A stretch of 64,000 nucleotides of DNA from Stramonita haemastoma (Eukaryota > Mollusca > Gastropoda > Neogastropoda > Muricidae), in contig CM060339.1 in the NCBI GenBank assembly GCA_030674155.1, forward strand, positions 40,357,630 to 40,421,629. The letters are read 5' to 3'. Numbering within the stretch: the stretch's first letter is position 1; every line of letters starts with the position of its first letter. Made by a program: the position numbers and the translations under genes. Shown piece by piece: positions 15,163 through 27,702 of the stretch. Below the pieces are notes generated by a model. That model was not told where the DNA came from. It searched no databases and saw only the letters and a program-made list of their open reading frames with translations.

Positions 15163-15645
15163 GGGCAGTGTTTCATGAACTCGGTACTGCAGTGTCTGAG
15201 CAACACGCGTCCATTGTTGGAGTGGTGTGTGAAAGACAGCTACCTGCTGGACATCAACACCTCCACCTCCAGCATGAAGGGCAGTCTGGTCAAAGGTGGG
15301 TACACACGTACATCATTATCATTCCTGATCATCATGATGATGATGATGATGATGATGGTGGTGTGGAAAGGTATTTAACACCTCCACCTATAGTATGAAG
15401 GGCAGTCTGGTCAAAGGTAGGTACACACGTACATCATTATCATCCTGATCATGATGATGATGATGATGATGGTGTGGAAAGGTATTTAACACCTCCACCT
15501 ATAGCATAAAGGGCAGTCTGGTCAAAGTGGGTACAGCATTGATCATTCCATGTAGGTCATTATCATCCTGATCATAATGATGATGATGATATACGCACGC
15601 ACGCACGCATGCACGCACACACACCGACACAGATACACACACACA

Positions 15646-15707
<62 letters not shown>

Positions 15708-16044
15708 AATGTATGGACACAATGTTATTAAAACATAAATTTTGGTAAATGTCAGAGCGGACTCGACTCCCCAGAAAGTCCCACAGATGAGACTGTAAAC
15801 TGAGGCCCCGTGTGCAAACATATGCAAAACATCTTGTGCATGCATAAAACCTGTTTTGGAAGATTAGGCCATTCATTCTGGTAAGAATGGATGTCAAAAA
15901 GTATATAATAACAAAACACTGGTGTTGTGTTTGGGCATCATCCCTGAAAAAAAAAGTTGTATACACAAAAGTCACACCATCAGTAAAACTTAGACCTCTA
16001 GCTCAGGAACAAAAAAAAATTTGTAAAGGTTTAATCTTTATCTA

Positions 16045-16076
<32 letters not shown>

Positions 16077-16140
16077 TCTCTGTGTTCTCTGTGTTCTCTG
16101 TGTTCTCTGTGTTCTGTGTGTGTGTGTATTCTGTGTGTGT

Positions 16141-16198
<58 letters not shown>

Positions 16199-16923
16199 CT
16201 GTGTATGTGTGTATACTCTGTGAGTGTGTGTGTGTGTGTGTGTGTGTACTCTGTGTGTGTGTGTGTGTGTGTGAGTGTATGTGTGTATACTCTGTGTTTG
16301 TGTGTGTGTGTATGTGTGTGTATTCTCTTTGTGTATGTGTGTGTACTCTGTGTGTGTGTACTCTGTGTGTGTGTGTGTGTGTACTCTGTGTGTGTACTCT
16401 GTGTGTGTACTCTGTGTGTGTATGTATGTATGTGTGTATTGTGTGTGTGTGTGTGTGCACATGCACGCATACTCTGTGTTCTGTGTGTGTTTATGTGTGT
16501 ACTCTGTGTTCTGTGTGTGTGTATTCTGTGTGTGTGTGTGTGTATGTATACCCTGTGTTCCCTGTAAGTGTAAACTCTGTGTGTGTGTGTATGTGTGTGT
16601 ACTCTGTGTGTGTGTGGTGTTGCATACTCTGTATTCTGTGTGTGTGTGTGTATGAATGAATGTGTGTATATATATGTACTCTGTATGTGTGTGTTTGTGT
16701 GTGTGTCAGCCTTTGCCAGCCTGCTGAAGTCACTATGGAAGGAGCCGTCCACAGAGAGCTACGTCTCCCCCAACACCTTCAAGACACAGATCCAGAAGTT
16801 TGCCCCGCGCTTCATGGGATACTCGTAAGTCGGGTCCCTGTGTGTGTGTGGACGTGTGGGTGTGGACGTGTGTGTTTGTGGTGGTGGTTGGTGGTGGTGG
16901 TGGTGGTGGTTGTTTGTGTGTGA

Positions 16924-16963
<40 letters not shown>

Positions 16964-16966
16964 TAT

Positions 16967-17009
<43 letters not shown>

Positions 17010-17010
17010 T

Positions 17011-17056
<46 letters not shown>

Positions 17057-17057
17057 T

Positions 17058-17088
<31 letters not shown>

Positions 17089-17301
17089 GTGGTGGTGGTG
17101 ATGGGTGGTGGGGGGGGGGTTGTGTGTGTGTGTGCGTTTGTGTGTGTGTGTTAGTGGTGGTGTTTGTGTGGTGGAGCTGGTTGTGGTTGTATGTGTGTGT
17201 GTGTGTGTGTGTGTGTCTGTCTGTCTGTCTGTCTATCTGTGTGTGTGTGATTGTTGTATCTCTGCTTATATTGTTTGTTTGTGTGTGTGTTGTATGTGTG
17301 T

Positions 17302-17388
<87 letters not shown>

Positions 17389-20191
17389 GGTGGTGGTGAT
17401 GGGTGGTGGGGGGGGGGGGTTGTGTGTGTGTGTGCGTTTGTGTGTGTGTGTTAGTGGTGGTGTTTGTGTGGTGGAGCTGGTTGTGGTTGTATGTGTGTGT
17501 GTGTGTGTGTGTGTTGTCTGTCTGTCTGTCTGTCTATCTGTGTGTGTGTGATTGTTGTATCTCTGCTGATATTGTTTGTTTGTGTGTGTGTGTGTGTGTG
17601 CATGCGTGCATGTGTCTGCAAAATATTTGTATCTCTGTGTGTATGATATGTGCCTGATAATGTATCTCTCTGTACGTTGTAGCTCAGACCTCGTTCCTTC
17701 CAAACAGTTTCGTTCGTTCATTGATCATCATAAGATTTGTGAAGGGGCGGGCAGCAGGGAGGGGGGTGTGTGGGGATGGCTGAAGGCAGAGTGCTGGGTG
17801 TGCAGGCAGCAGGACTCCCAGGAGTTCCTGCGCTACCTCCTGGAGGGCATCCACGAGGACGTGAACCGCGTCACCGTCAAACCCAAGCCTGTGGTCCTGG
17901 ATGACAACCGCCTGGAGAACAAAACGTGCGTGCCCTCTGTCTCCTCGGGGTCATTTTGCCTGTTTCTTTTTCTGGTCATTTGTGACGCTCCATCACATAA
18001 GGAGTCGCATTGCACCAGAGATCATGTTTAGTTATTGCCATGTTATTAATTTGCAATGAAATAGCTATACAATACAAAAAACAGATTAAACATCGAACAG
18101 TTCTATCAAAAGTTATTACAAATTGAAATGATAGACTGCAGGAAATGTCAATGTGAGAAACTGACAGGTGAAGCATCAAAAAAGGTGGCCAGAATGAGGG
18201 CTTTGCTATTTTCAAAGCACATTTAAAGACAAAAGGAAACAAAATTATGCCTTGATATTTCACAACAAGGTAAAATAAGTGCTATAGTTTTATAATCAAT
18301 CAAAATCTCAAAATTGAGAACCTCACCCCCACCTACATTTAATGGCCCCAAGCAGAAAAGTGGAAGATGTGCTAAGCGACTCATTTCGTGGTGGAGTGTC
18401 ACATTTCTCTAAGTCTTTTTTTTTTTGGTGGGGGGGGCGGGGGTTGCTTTGTTGTTTTTGTCATGTTTGTAGAAATTTATAGCTCTGTGGGGGGGGGGGG
18501 GGGGGAGAATGCAGAATGCAGTTGAAGACAGTGCTGGTGTACAGCAAATAGCTTTTGGGGGGCTGTTTGCTTTGTTGTTTTTGTCATGTTTGTAGAAATT
18601 GATAGCTGTGTTGAGGGGGGAAAAAAACAAACAACAAAAATGCAGCTGAAGACAGTGCTGGTGTACAGCAAAATAGCTATTAATATATGAGGGACTCCCT
18701 GGGTATGGTCATCGACTTGCGTCTTCTTATCTCGTCATACACAAGAATTATTTTATTTATTTATTTATTTTATCTATTCTTTTATTCATTCTTTTATATC
18801 GGGGATAATGGAATAAGCAATCATATGCTTTTTTTTTTTTACATCCAGTCCCCGCGTGTATGCAGTTCTGTAAATGTCATCTGTTCCCACCGGCACATGA
18901 TGGCCTACTCTTATGAAAAGCAGAACAGGATTTAACGCTTGTGTAAGATGTTCTGCGTGCGTTCACACACAGGGCCTCAGTTTATAGTCCCATCCAAAAG
19001 ACTTTTTGGGGGAGTGGAGTCAGCACTGATGTTACCTCCAGAATAAGAGCGTTATGATGTTGCCCCATTGTGTTTCTGTGACATCAGCAGTGAGTTGAAA
19101 TTGGGGTAAAGTTGGCCTGTCCATTGCAACACACTACTTGGGCTACATAGTAAACTGTAAATCAAAAATGATTTAGGCTTTTTTCGGTGTCTTCAAAATG
19201 ATTCAGGCTTTCTTTGGCATCCTAAAAAGGATTCGGGCTTTCTTCATCATCTTTAAAATGATTCGGCTTTTTTGCGGTTGTCTTGAAAAATGATTTGGGC
19301 TTTTCTTCAGTGTCTTGAAAAATGATTCAGGCTCTCTTCATCATCTTTAATTAAAATGATTCAGACTTCCATCAGTGTCATAAAACTGATTCAGACATCT
19401 TTTTTATGTCTTTAAAATGATTCAGACTGTCCTCAGTGTCTTAAAAATGGTTCGCACTTCCTTCCGTGTCTTAACTCACTCAAGATGGCCAGTTCTCTCC
19501 CTTGCTTATCCCAACAGACGGCCCATTTGTAATGGTTAGTAAAAAAAATCATAAAAAATACAAAACACATAGTAAGAAAATTGTATTTTCTGAACTAATG
19601 AATAACATGCTGGGTTAGTACGTATCAAAAGATTGAAGCTCTCACTTAAATATGTTAGCTTTGACTAGCATGAAGAAAATACTATGAATTTTGTACTCCG
19701 TGTCACTACTCCATGTCGGCTTATCTGTGTCAGCTACTCCCTGCAACCACGAACACAGAGTTCAGAACACACGGAATCATCCGATAACACTCTGCATTTG
19801 ACCTTGGACAGGCTCATGAAGCTATGTTTAGCTGCACTAGTCGTAGTATCAATGTGGCCGCCACGTGAAAAATCTGCAAACAGCAAATCCACTATAGCAG
19901 ACAGCCGTCCAAAACCATTGCTCTGCACTAATCCACTACAGCAGACAGCCATCCTCTGAGAGTTAGAAAGGATTCAGACTTTCTTCAAAGCCTAAGCTTC
20001 AGCATGTGGTGCTAAGCCTAGTCAATGGTGTCCAGTCTGTCTGCACAGTTGCTGTGTTTTGTGGGTGTGTGGTGGTCAGTGGTGTGACCAGCAGGTCCTC
20101 GTCTGTCGCAGGGACCCCGAGAAAGCCAAAGAATATTGGAACGCCTACCTCACCCGTGACAACAGTCATATTGTTGGTAAGGACAGCGAGT

Positions 20192-20236
<45 letters not shown>

Positions 20237-20247
20237 GTGTGTGTGTT

Positions 20248-20287
<40 letters not shown>

Positions 20288-20946
20288 TGAGAGAGAGAGA
20301 GAGAGAGAGCATGAGGTGTAAAGGTCTGCTTGCTTAGAAACTGTCGTGTGTGTGCGTGTGTGTGTTTGTAAGAAAACTAAAGAGAGAGAGAGAAAAAGGA
20401 TGTGTGTGTGTGTGTATCTGTGTGTGTGTCTGTGTGTGTGTGTGTGTGTGTGTGTACATACATGCAGCTTGTGTTTGTCTTTGAATGAATAAGCAAATCT
20501 GTGATTCATGACGCATAGAAAAGCCTGTGCATGATTGCACCTATGGGACAGAAGAAATCGGGGGTAGGATGGGGAGGGGATAGAGACAAAATATGAGCTG
20601 TGAATACATGGTATGTATCATGTAGGTTATTGTGTACATCTGTCTGTCCCTCTGTGTAATATGTATAGTATGTTATTGTGTACACATGGCTTTCTCTATG
20701 CATAATATGTATGTAGGTTATTGTGGACATGTGCCCATCTCTCTGTGTATATTGTTCATGTACACATTGTTTGTTTGAGTGTGTGTAAGTGTACACTTGC
20801 ATGCACATTTGTGTTTGTGAAAGAGGAAAAAGAAAAGGAAACTCTCACCGAGTCTGAGTGCATTCATGTGATATGCATGCGTGTGAATGTAACACCTATT
20901 GTACGTGTGTAGTGTGTTATTATGTATATGTGTGTCTGTGAGTGTG

Positions 20947-20990
<44 letters not shown>

Positions 20991-23900
20991 AGGAGAGAGA
21001 GAGAGAGAGAGAGAGAGGTGTGATTATGAATTTTAAAGATCTAAGAACCCCCCCCCCCCCCTTTTCCTTTTTTTCTTCTTTTCACAGATATATTTGTGGG
21101 CCAGTTGAAGAGTGAGCTGAAGTTTGAAGAATGCGGTCATCGCTCCGTGACCTTTGACCCCTTTTGGGACCTTTCCCTATCTATTCCCAAGGTCAGTCCC
21201 TTGTTTGTGAATGTGTTGAAATCTTGAAGATGTGGACTGTGTCTTTGTAAAAAAATTAATAAATAAATAAGAAATTTTTTTAAAAAACCACTGTGTCTTT
21301 GTGCACAGTGAATAGCTGAGCGGTCAGAGTGTGGTTTTTTGTGGTCAGACAGAAGCCGAGTCTGTGGGTTCAACTCTCCTCAGAGCTCAAGGCAGATTTT
21401 TTTTTTTCCTCCTGGAGCTAACTCACTAACATTGGTAGTGACTCCACTCCCCCCTAAAGGCCTTCAGGTGAGGCTGTGATCCACCAAGATCTGAAACGTG
21501 AAGGCACGCAGACCACCTTACACTGGGGTTCAAACCCCGTCCACTGTTGGCATAAAGTGTGGGCCCGCTGTGGCTGATCCCGTGGAAGCTGTGAACCTCG
21601 CAGCGCAACAAATCCAACACCACTCAGACAGGAGTGCTGCATTTAGTGTGGCCCTTCCTTTTTTCCTAGTCCAAGTGTGGTCAGTTCCTGCTGCTATAAT
21701 TAGCACCGGCTAGACTGGGATGGGATGGATTAATTAGCAGCTGAGAGGAGCTGAAAGTGAGGGAAACTGACAGCTGTGAACCTACCCAGCATGCATCCTG
21801 CTACCAAGAAGAGAGATGGGCTCCTCCAGGTTTGAGTTGCCTGCAACACAACACGCCGCTCACAGAGGTCAAGTTTCCCCCATTTTTTTTCAGCTGCTCT
21901 CAAGTTGCTGTTCATTCCAGCCCAGCTGGGGGGCTCTTTACAGCAGGACTTGGACTAGGTGAAAGGAAGGGGCGTGCTACATGTAGCATTCTCGACTGAA
22001 TGAAGCTAGGATTTGCACGCTGTGCATGCCTGAAAACTTCAGTGCAGAGCCCCAGTGACTCCTCGAGGAGTTAAGGGAGAAGTGAAGTGAAGTGAAGATG
22101 GGTGTTCAGTCAGGAAGTGTTGTGTGGGTGGCAGGGATCTCCTGTGTGTCTGTGTCTTGTTTACGTGTATGCCAAGAAAAAACGCCAAGGTGAAAGCGCT
22201 TCACATCTTCAGGATTTTCACCTGGTCTTCCCCCATGTGGGACGCACACATTCATACTCAACGTACACACACGCGTGCATGCACATATGCACACACGCAT
22301 GCATGCACTTACTACACTACGCCACACCACACCACATCACACCACACCACACCACACCACACCACACCACACCCCACCACACCACACCACACTACACTAC
22401 ACTACACTACACTACATGCACTCACTACACTACACTACACTACACTACACTACACTACACCACACTACACTACACTACACTACACTACACTACACTACAC
22501 TACACTACACTACACTACACTACACTACACTACACTACACTACACACACTACACAACACATTAAAGACAATATCAATGGCGTAAGGAATTCACAGCACTT
22601 AGTTTTACATTACTACATTTGTCAAAGTAAAATTGTCATTAATTAAAGCAAAGTAACACTAATGAAAGAGACTAAGAAGAAAAGCACACCGCTTACAGAT
22701 TGTGTCCCCTGAAGTCAGAGTATGGCTGCCTGTATGGCAAGGTACTTGAAAAAACAGTCATACAGGCAAACTTCTCATTCAGTGTGCAATTTCAATCTCA
22801 CAGTGATTCCCAGGTGGGATGAGTGATGGATCAGTGGTCTAGGTGGTAGCACGCCTTGCCTAGAAAGCAAAAAGTCTGGGTCGGAGTGTGCGGTGGTTCG
22901 TATCCCATTTGGGCCCAAAACTTTTCCCCCATCCATTAGACCATGAGTGGTGATCTGGGTGCTAGTCTTTCGGATGAGACGATAAATCAAGGTCCCGTAT
23001 GTTACACTTCACTATTTAGCGCACGTAAAAGAACCCACAGCAACAAGGGGGTTGACCCTGGCAAAATTCTGTAGGAAAAAGCCACTCTGATAGGGAAACA
23101 AATACAGTTGCATGCAGGAAAAAGAAAAAAAAATGGGTAGGCGCTGCACTTGTGGCGACGGTGTTCTCCCCGGGGAGAGAGCAGCCCGAACTTCATGCAG
23201 AGAAATCTGCCGTGACATAAAGTGGTATAAATTACAAAATACAAATACAAATGAGTCAAGAGTGCACATTCTGGGTGACCCCCACAGTGTTAAGCTGGGG
23301 AACGCACAACAACAACAACAACAACAACAACAACATATTGTATGGGTTTGTTTTTTTTTGGTACCGCTGTCTCACCAGATCACCTCGGACCTGTCTTTGG
23401 ATGCCTGCTTACGACTGTTCATGAAGGAGGAGGAGCTGGAGGCTGAAGAAAGACCGGTAAGAAAGAACACTGCAGGTGCTGTCTGTCACCCCCAGGCCTG
23501 GGGACATGTGGGGCAGTGGTGGTGATGATGATAACAGCTGGTGTACGTAGGCACAAGCTGCCGCTGTAGTCTAGTGGTTAGGGCGTTGGACTCGTAATCT
23601 AAAGGTTGGGGGTTCGATCCCAGCTTTCGGCTATGGCGTTGTGCCCTTAGAAAAGGCCCTTTATGGCTATTTTCTCACCCCACCCAGGTGTAAAAGGGGT
23701 ACCAACCTTGTGTAGGGGGTTAACCCTGCGATAGACTGGCGTCCTATCCAGGGGGGAGTCTATGACTCTCAGTCGCTTAACGCCACAGAAACCGGGATAA
23801 GCACTGGCCTGATGAGCCTTAGACTCGGGACAGACTTTAACTAACTTAACTACGTAGGCACATACATGTATGCATGCAGGCATATGCCTGGCTGTAAGGG

Positions 23901-24039
23901 GTTTGAATACACATGGAGCTGTGCTTGCAAGTACGCGTGTGTAAGCATGCTCATGCACATCGACACATAGGGGCACACACGTGTGCGCACTCGCGCGTGT
24001 GCGTGCGTGCGCACACACACACACATACACACACACATA

Positions 24040-24116
<77 letters not shown>

Positions 24117-27039
24117 TACATGCTTACTTACACAAACACACACACTAACCTACACACACATGTACAAACACACTCACTTACATGTACACATGCATAAATT
24201 CACACATACACATATGCGCACTCCACACAAGCAAACCAACAGAACAAAATGTTATATAATGAGCGATCATGCCAAAAAAATCTTATGCATATGACTATAG
24301 AACTAGATTAATTTTGCTCTCTGCTTGCTTAAGTAGAAAAACAAAAAAGTAATCTGGGGAAAAAAAGAAACACCAACAAAAAAAATCCCATAAAATTTCT
24401 GACAGCAGGTACTGAGTGTGAAGCATCGCAGTGGTGTGTCTACACTAGGGCACTTTAGTAGTCATCACAGACCTGTCAGCATGGGCAGAGTGATGTGTGT
24501 GTGTGTGTTTCAGATGTGCTGTAAGTGCAAAGTGTGTGTGTGTTTCAGATGTGCTGTAAGTGCAAAGTGTGATTGTGTGTGTGTGTGTGTGTTTCAGATG
24601 TGCTGTAAGTGTAAAGAGAGTGATGTGTGTGTTTCAGATGTGCTGTAAGTGCAAAGTGTGATTGTGTGTGTGTGTGTGTGTGTTTCAGATGTGCTGTAAG
24701 TGTAAAGAGAGTGATGTGTGTGTTTCAGATGTGCTGTAAGTGCAAAGTGTGATGTGTGTCTGTGTGTGTGTTTCAGATGTGCTGTAAGTGCAAAGTGTAA
24801 TGTGTGTGTGTGTGTGTTTCAGATGTGCTGTAAGTGCAAAGTGGTGTGTGTGTGTGTTTCAGATGTGCTGTAAGTGCAACGTGTGATGTGTGTTTCAGAT
24901 GTGCTTTATGTGCAAAGTGTGTGTCTATGTCTGTGTTTCAGATGTGCTGTAAGTGCAAAGTGTGGTGTGTGTGTGTGTGTGTGTTTCAGATGTGCTGTAA
25001 GTGCAAAGTGTGATGTGTGTTTCAGATGTGCTTTATGTGCAAAGTGTGTGTCTATGTCTGTGTTTCAGATGTGCTGTAAGTGTAAAGAGAGTGTTGTGTG
25101 TTTCAGATGTGCTGTTAGTGCAAAGTGTGTATGTGTTTCAGATGTGGTGTAAGTGCAAAGTGTGTGTGTGTTTCAGATGTGCTATAAGTGCAAAGTGTGT
25201 GTCTATGTGTTTCAGATGTGCTGTAAGTGCAAAGTGTGTGTGTGTGTGTGTTTCAGATGTGCTATAAGTGCAAAGTGTGTGTGTGTTTCAGATGTGCTAT
25301 AAGTGCAAAGTGTGTGATGTGTGTGTGTTTCAGATGTGCTGTAAGTGCAAAGTGTGTGTCTGTGTGTGTGTTTCAGATGTGTCTGTGTGTGTGTTTCAGA
25401 TGTGCTGTAAGTGCAAAGTGTGATGTATGTTTCAGATGTGCTGTAAGTGCAAAGTGTGTTATGTGTGTTTCAGATGTGCTGTAAGTGCAAAGTGTGATGT
25501 GTGTGTTTCAGATGTGCTGTAAGTGCAAAGTGCGTCGATCCTGCACCAAGAGCTTCTCCATTCAGCGCTTCCCCCAGATTCTTGTCATCCGTATCCTTCC
25601 TTCCTTCCGTCCGTCCTTCCTTCCTTCCTCCCTTCCGTCCTTCCTTCCTCCCTTCCTTCCTTCCTTCCTTACTTCTTTCCGTCCTTCTGTCCGTCCTTCC
25701 TTCCTTCTGTCCTTCCTTCCTCCCTTCCTTTTGTCCTTATTTCCATTCTTCCTTCCTTCCTTCTGTCTGTCCTTCCTTCCTTCCATCATTCCTTCCTTCC
25801 TTCCTTACTTCCTTCTGTCCGTCCTTCCTTCCTTCCTTCCTTCCTTTCTTCCTTCCTCCCTTCCTTTTGTCCTTATTTCCATTCTTCCTTCCTTCCTTCT
25901 GTCATTCCTTCCTTCCATCCTTTCTTCCGTCCTTCCTTCCTTCTTTCCTTCCTTCCTTCATTCACTCCTTCCTTCCTTTCCTTCCTTCATTCACTCCTTC
26001 CTTCTTTCCTTCCTTTCTTTCCTTCCTTTCTTCCTTCCTTCCTTGCTTCCTCCCTTCCTTGCTTCCTTCCTTCTTTCCTTCCTTGCTTCCTTCCTTGATT
26101 GGATACAGTCATCTCCATCACAGTGTGTTCTAGCTTTAGCACTGCTGCTGCTGTTGTTGTTGTTGCTCATTCCCCAGAACAGGCACTCTGCACTCTGTTG
26201 TTCCAGAAACCTGAGAATCGCTGTGAGTTTGCACTGGATGACAAGGTTTGCCTGTGTGACTGTTTTTCAAATACCTTGCCATATAGGCAGCCATAGTCTA
26301 TAGCCATAAAAAGTTAAAGTCTGTCCCGAGCCTAAGCCTCATCAGGCCGGTGCTTATCCCAGTTTCTGTGGCGTTAAGCGACTGAGAGTCATAGACTCCC
26401 CCCTGGATAGGACGCCAGTCTATCGCAGGGTTAACCCCCAACACAAGGTTGGTACCCCTTTTACACCTGGGTGGGGTGAGAAAATAGCCGTAAAGTGCCT
26501 TTTCCAAGGGCACAACGCCATAGCCGAAAGCTGGGATCGAACCCACAACCTTTAGATTACAAGTCCAACGCCCTAACCACTAGACTACAGCGGCAGCTTC
26601 TATAGTCATAGTCTAGACATATATGGCAACGCTCTGGTGGCTCCTGCGACAGTACTGGAACCATTCGTATCGGTCATTGCCTTTCCAATGGATCATTCCA
26701 GTGGCGTGGAGAGGGGGGTCTGCTGCATGGGTAACAGTTTGCCCTCCATACTAAAGACAAGAGCGCAACTCCATAGTCTTTTGAGACTGATGGGTGCCTA
26801 CTACTAAGTACTACTACTATTACTACTACTAGTCTAGACCTCAGAATAAAATTTCTCTGCTTTAGAGGAGAGTGCAAGTTGTTTGTACTAAGAGCTTTTC
26901 ATGGCTGAAGACAGTTTCAGCATTTTGACAGTATGTGAATTTTGGACTTTTAGAAAATATTTTTAAAAGGTCAGAATGAAAACTTTTGCATGTTTATGTT
27001 GGTTTTTGCATCCTGCATACACACACACATGCACGAAAG

Positions 27040-27095
<56 letters not shown>

Positions 27096-27110
27096 ACACA
27101 TACACACACC

Positions 27111-27141
<31 letters not shown>

Positions 27142-27148
27142 GCACCAC

Positions 27149-27227
<79 letters not shown>

Positions 27228-27665
27228 TAAGTATTGATTGTAAATAACAATGAATAATAACAATAAACAAGGAATAGGTGTAAACAGCCACATGGGTTGG
27301 TGTGGAACATACACAGGAGATATCATCAGTTCAAAAAAAAACAAAAAATAGCCTTCATGGATGGTTGTTGAGAAGAGACGCTGTGTCCTTAACTGGTGGT
27401 CAGACCTGAAACGGTTCAGTCAGGAGAGGTACGGGCGTAAGCTGACCAGTATGGTGGACTTCCCTGTTAAAGGTGGGTAGGTGTGTGTGTGGATGTGTGT
27501 GGTCAGTGTGTAGATAGAGCCGGTGTGAGAAAGAGTGTGTGTGTGCGTGTGTATGTTGTTCTTCAGTTTAACGTCCTTCCACTAAATAGTGATATCAGAC
27601 AAAGAAGTGTGTGTGTGTGTGTGCGCGCGCGCGCGTGCATGTGTGTGTGTGTGTGTGTGTGTGTG

Positions 27666-27702
<37 letters not shown>

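Noticed and set aside
16031..17721. Many open frames of 80-236 residues made of Cys-Val or Thr-His repeats
   Set aside because: Translations of (GT)n/(CA)n arrays; the same applies at 14,513, 20,150, 23,850, 26,963, 29,530, 37,522, 50,272, 61,676 and 62,787.
23556..23640. Possible tRNA gene (A and B boxes, plausible anticodon loop)
   Set aside because: It is the head of a 295-bp SINE with target duplications; the same head with the same body occurs at 26,599 and 52,240.
24491..25511. CRISPR-like regular repeats
   Set aside because: Repeats of 33-51 bp with (TG)n between them have no unique spacers, and this is eukaryotic DNA. They copy the exon 9 acceptor instead.
25562..26303. Frames of 190-270 residues rich in Phe, Leu, Pro and Ser after exon 9
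   Set aside because: Translation of the (CCTT)n tract, open only because it lacks purines. Reading on from exon 9 would lose the HLKRF segment.
27572..27608. Possible microexon after CTTCAG between USP2 exons 10 and 11
   Set aside because: It looks like a generic dispersed sequence (TTTAACGTCCTTCCACTAAA), does not encode an LDL-type segment, and does not restore the phase convincingly.
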